DNA of 7,089 nt from Candidatus Aminicenantota bacterium (GTDB lineage Bacteria; Acidobacteriota; Aminicenantia; Aminicenantales; JAFGBC01), in NCBI GenBank assembly GCA_016933355.1, contig JAFGBC010000042.1, positions 1 through 7,089 on the forward strand, given 5' to 3'. The position numbers were made by a program, and so were the translations under genes. Of the stretch, positions 5,478-7,089 are shown piece after piece (positions within the stretch are counted from its first letter, which is position 1; every line of letters begins with the position of its first letter). Under the pieces are notes generated by a model. It was not told the DNA's origin. It saw only the letters and a list, made by a program, of their open reading frames with translations, and searched no databases.

Positions 5478-7058
5478 TCAACGCAGGAACCCCGCGGCCT
5501 CGGGCAGGACGGCCATGGCCTTCTGGACGACCGGGTCCTTGCACCGATAGACCCGCATCCCCTCCTCGAGGTTCCAGGCCGAGGAGACGACTTCGCGCTC
5601 GATCTCGGTGCGGATCTCGTCCTCGGCCTCCGCGAATCGCTCGGGGCTGTATTCGAACTTCAGGGAGCGCAGATGCTCCTTGAAATCGGCGAGGACCGCC
5701 GCGTCGGCCGTGAACGCGAAGCTCAGCACGGTCCGGCCTTCGGCCGCCCCGGCCGGCTCCTCGTCCTGGGGCAGGACGTAGGACTTGGAGAGGTCCGTCT
5801 GACGGCCGACGAACTTGCGTCCGTAGCTGAAGAAGGCGCCCCGGAAGATCAGCTCGGCCGTCAGCGGCTTGATCCTCAGCTGGACCTTGTAGTCGGGCGT
5901 AATGCCGCCCTGGCCGAGGACCTTGCGGCCGCCCTTCGTGTAGCGGACCTCGCGCGACTCGTCCTGAACGCCGGTGTTCAGCAGGTAGTCCTCGAGGTGC
6001 GTGTAGTCCCGCTGGATCGACCGGCCGCTCGGCGTGTAATACTTGGCCGTCGTCAGAGCGACGGCCAGGTCGGGCCCGAGCGGGAAGACCGTCTGGACCA
6101 GTCCCTTCCCCCAGGAATCCTCGCCGACGACCAGGCCCCGGTCGTTGTCCATGACGGCGCCGGCCACGATCTCCGAGGCGCTGGCGCTGCCCGCATTGAC
6201 TAGGACGACGAGCGGAAGCCCCTCCTGCTGTCCGTCCCGGACGGCCCGGAACTCCCTGTCGTAGCTCCGGTTGCGGCCCCGGATGGAGACGATCAGGGAC
6301 CCCTTGGCCAGAAACTCGTCGGCGAGCTCGAGCGAGGGGAAAAAGGGGCCGCCCGTGTTCCAGCGCAGGTCCAGGATGAGGCCGGTCATGCCCCGGGCCG
6401 CGAGGTCGGCGATCTTGGCCTCGACCTCGGCCACCGTCGTCTCGCTGAAGGTCCGGATGTAGATGTAGCCGACGCGGTCGTCGCGCAGGAAGGCGTAGGA
6501 GACGCTGTGGAGCGGGATCTCTTCGCGGATGACGACGAGCTCGATGGGCTTGTCGAAGCCCTCGCGCTGGATCGTGATCGTGACTTTGCTGCCTTTGGGC
6601 CCGCGCAGCTTCTGCATGGCCTCATAGCTCGACAGCGGCTTGGTCGACGCGCCGTCGATCGTGGCGATGACGTCGCCCGGCTGGATCCCCAGCCGGGAGG
6701 CCGGCATCCCCTCGATGCAGGAGATGACGACGAGCCGGTCCTCCTGCTTGGTGATCTGGATCCCCATCCCGTAGAACTTCCCGGTGTATTCCTCCCGCAT
6801 CGTCGACAGCATCTCGGAGTCCAGGAAGTAGGAATGGGGGTCAAGCGTCCCCAGGACGCCCCGGATCGAGGCGAAGGCTAGCGTCCGGGCGTCGGGCGGG
6901 TTGATATAGTTCCGGGCGATGAGGTCCGCGATCTCCTCCGCCTTGTCCACGGCCTCGGACCAGTCCGGACGGCCGCCCGCCGCCAGGGAAAGCAGACCGG
7001 CCAGCACGGCCGCGGCCAATACTCCTCTTTTTGACATGGGTCGCCGTTGAATGAACAT
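5478..7058 (-). CDS. Exported S41 family C-terminal processing protease (CtpA-like)
   Basis: This is a carboxyl-terminal processing peptidase, expected to act in the periplasm or at the cell surface on misfolded or precursor proteins. The 526-residue protein begins with a basic stretch (QRRPMSKR) and a hydrophobic segment at about 12-28, a probable Sec signal peptide. No lipobox cysteine is seen. A PDZ domain spans about 92-175 (YGMGIQI, GIQPGDVIATIDG). The peptidase core spans about 183-390: ILDLRWNTGG at 228-237, catalytic Ser293 in GSASASEI, and Lys318 and Gln322 in SWGKGLVQ, the Ser/Lys/Gln arrangement of CtpA/CtpB. YYTPSGRSIQ at 340-349 and GITPDY close the core. A tail of about 135 residues, rich in Glu and Arg, follows and I cannot assign it. 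GGGAGG 11 nt before 7058 supports that start; Met8 at 7037 is an alternative with no Shine-Dalgarno but an equally good signal peptide. Confidence 0.93.
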   Translation of the reverse strand: MFIQRRPMSKRGVLAAAVLAGLLSLAAGGRPDWSEAVDKAEEIADLIARNYINPPDARTLAFASIRGVLGTLDPHSYFLDSEMLSTMREEYTGKFYGMGIQITKQEDRLVVISCIEGMPASRLGIQPGDVIATIDGASTKPLSSYEAMQKLRGPKGSKVTITIQREGFDKPIELVVIREEIPLHSVSYAFLRDDRVGYIYIRTFSETTVAEVEAKIADLAARGMTGLILDLRWNTGGPFFPSLELADEFLAKGSLIVSIRGRNRSYDREFRAVRDGQQEGLPLVVLVNAGSASASEIVAGAVMDNDRGLVVGEDSWGKGLVQTVFPLGPDLAVALTTAKYYTPSGRSIQRDYTHLEDYLLNTGVQDESREVRYTKGGRKVLGQGGITPDYKVQLRIKPLTAELIFRGAFFSYGRKFVGRQTDLSKSYVLPQDEEPAGAAEGRTVLSFAFTADAAVLADFKEHLRSLKFEYSPERFAEAEDEIRTEIEREVVSSAWNLEEGMRVYRCKDPVVQKAMAVLPEAAGFLR

Positions 7059-7069
7059 CTTACCAAAGG

Positions 7070-7075
7070 CCTCCC
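7070..7075 (-). promoter_or_regulatory. Shine-Dalgarno of the S41 protease gene
   Basis: GGGAGG on the minus strand, separated by 11 nt from the ATG at 7058. The spacing is slightly long but usable. The alternative ATG at 7037 has no purine-rich site before it, so this element favours the longer protein. Confidence 0.6.
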
Positions 7076-7089
7076 GGCTTGTAAAGCGG

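Larger units (their letters stand above)
1..7058 (-). other. Seven-gene co-directional operon (S41 protease-rpiB-SHMT-purD-purE-mtaB-mutL)
   Basis: All seven genes run the same way with gaps of 43, 33 and 38 bp, followed by three 4-bp overlaps. The three spacers (5435-5477, 4946-4978, 3468-3505) hold good Shine-Dalgarno sequences and no hairpin followed by a T-run, so I see no terminator between genes. This supports one transcript, although an internal promoter cannot be excluded by eye. The operon continues past the left edge through mutL. Its upstream end may lie just right of 7058, where only 31 bases are visible. Confidence 0.75.

Noticed and set aside
1..7089. Search for CRISPR repeats, IS ends, tRNAs, toxin-antitoxin pairs or defence genes
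   Set aside because: The window is almost wholly covered by seven conserved housekeeping genes. I saw no direct-repeat array, transposase, clover-leaf sequence or small paired genes.

Overview
The window is a compact, high-GC bacterial chromosome segment. It holds seven protein-coding genes, all on the minus strand, so they are transcribed from the right edge towards the left. I see no tRNA, rRNA, CRISPR array, insertion sequence or transposon. The GC-rich codon use, the housekeeping content and a CtpA-like protease with a long C-terminal tail fit a deep-branching GC-rich bacterium such as an Acidobacteriota or Aminicenantota member. That assignment is an inference only, because there is no rRNA or other lineage marker.

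In transcription order the genes are: an exported S41/CtpA-type processing protease (7058-5478); ribose-5-phosphate isomerase B, rpiB (5434-4979); a divergent serine hydroxymethyltransferase (4945-3506); phosphoribosylamine-glycine ligase, purD (3467-2187); N5-CAIR mutase, purE (2190-1699); the tRNA t6A methylthiotransferase mtaB (1702-455); and the N-terminal 152 codons of the mismatch-repair ATPase mutL (458 to the left edge). The gaps between the first four genes are 43, 33 and 38 bp. The last three junctions are identical 4-bp ATGA overlaps. No intergenic stretch exceeds 43 bp and none contains a convincing terminator, so the whole set looks like one operon that continues beyond the left edge.

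The middle four genes make a coherent pathway. RpiB interconverts ribulose-5-P and ribose-5-P, the precursor of PRPP and then phosphoribosylamine. The SHMT makes glycine and a one-carbon unit from serine. PurD joins phosphoribosylamine to glycine, and PurE acts later in the same pathway. mtaB and mutL at the end link tRNA modification and DNA repair to this supply module by translational coupling.

I found no undescribed multi-gene system. The most notable points are the divergent SHMT, the metabolic logic of rpiB-SHMT-purD-purE, and the run of ATGA junctions in which mtaB has no visible Shine-Dalgarno sequence of its own.
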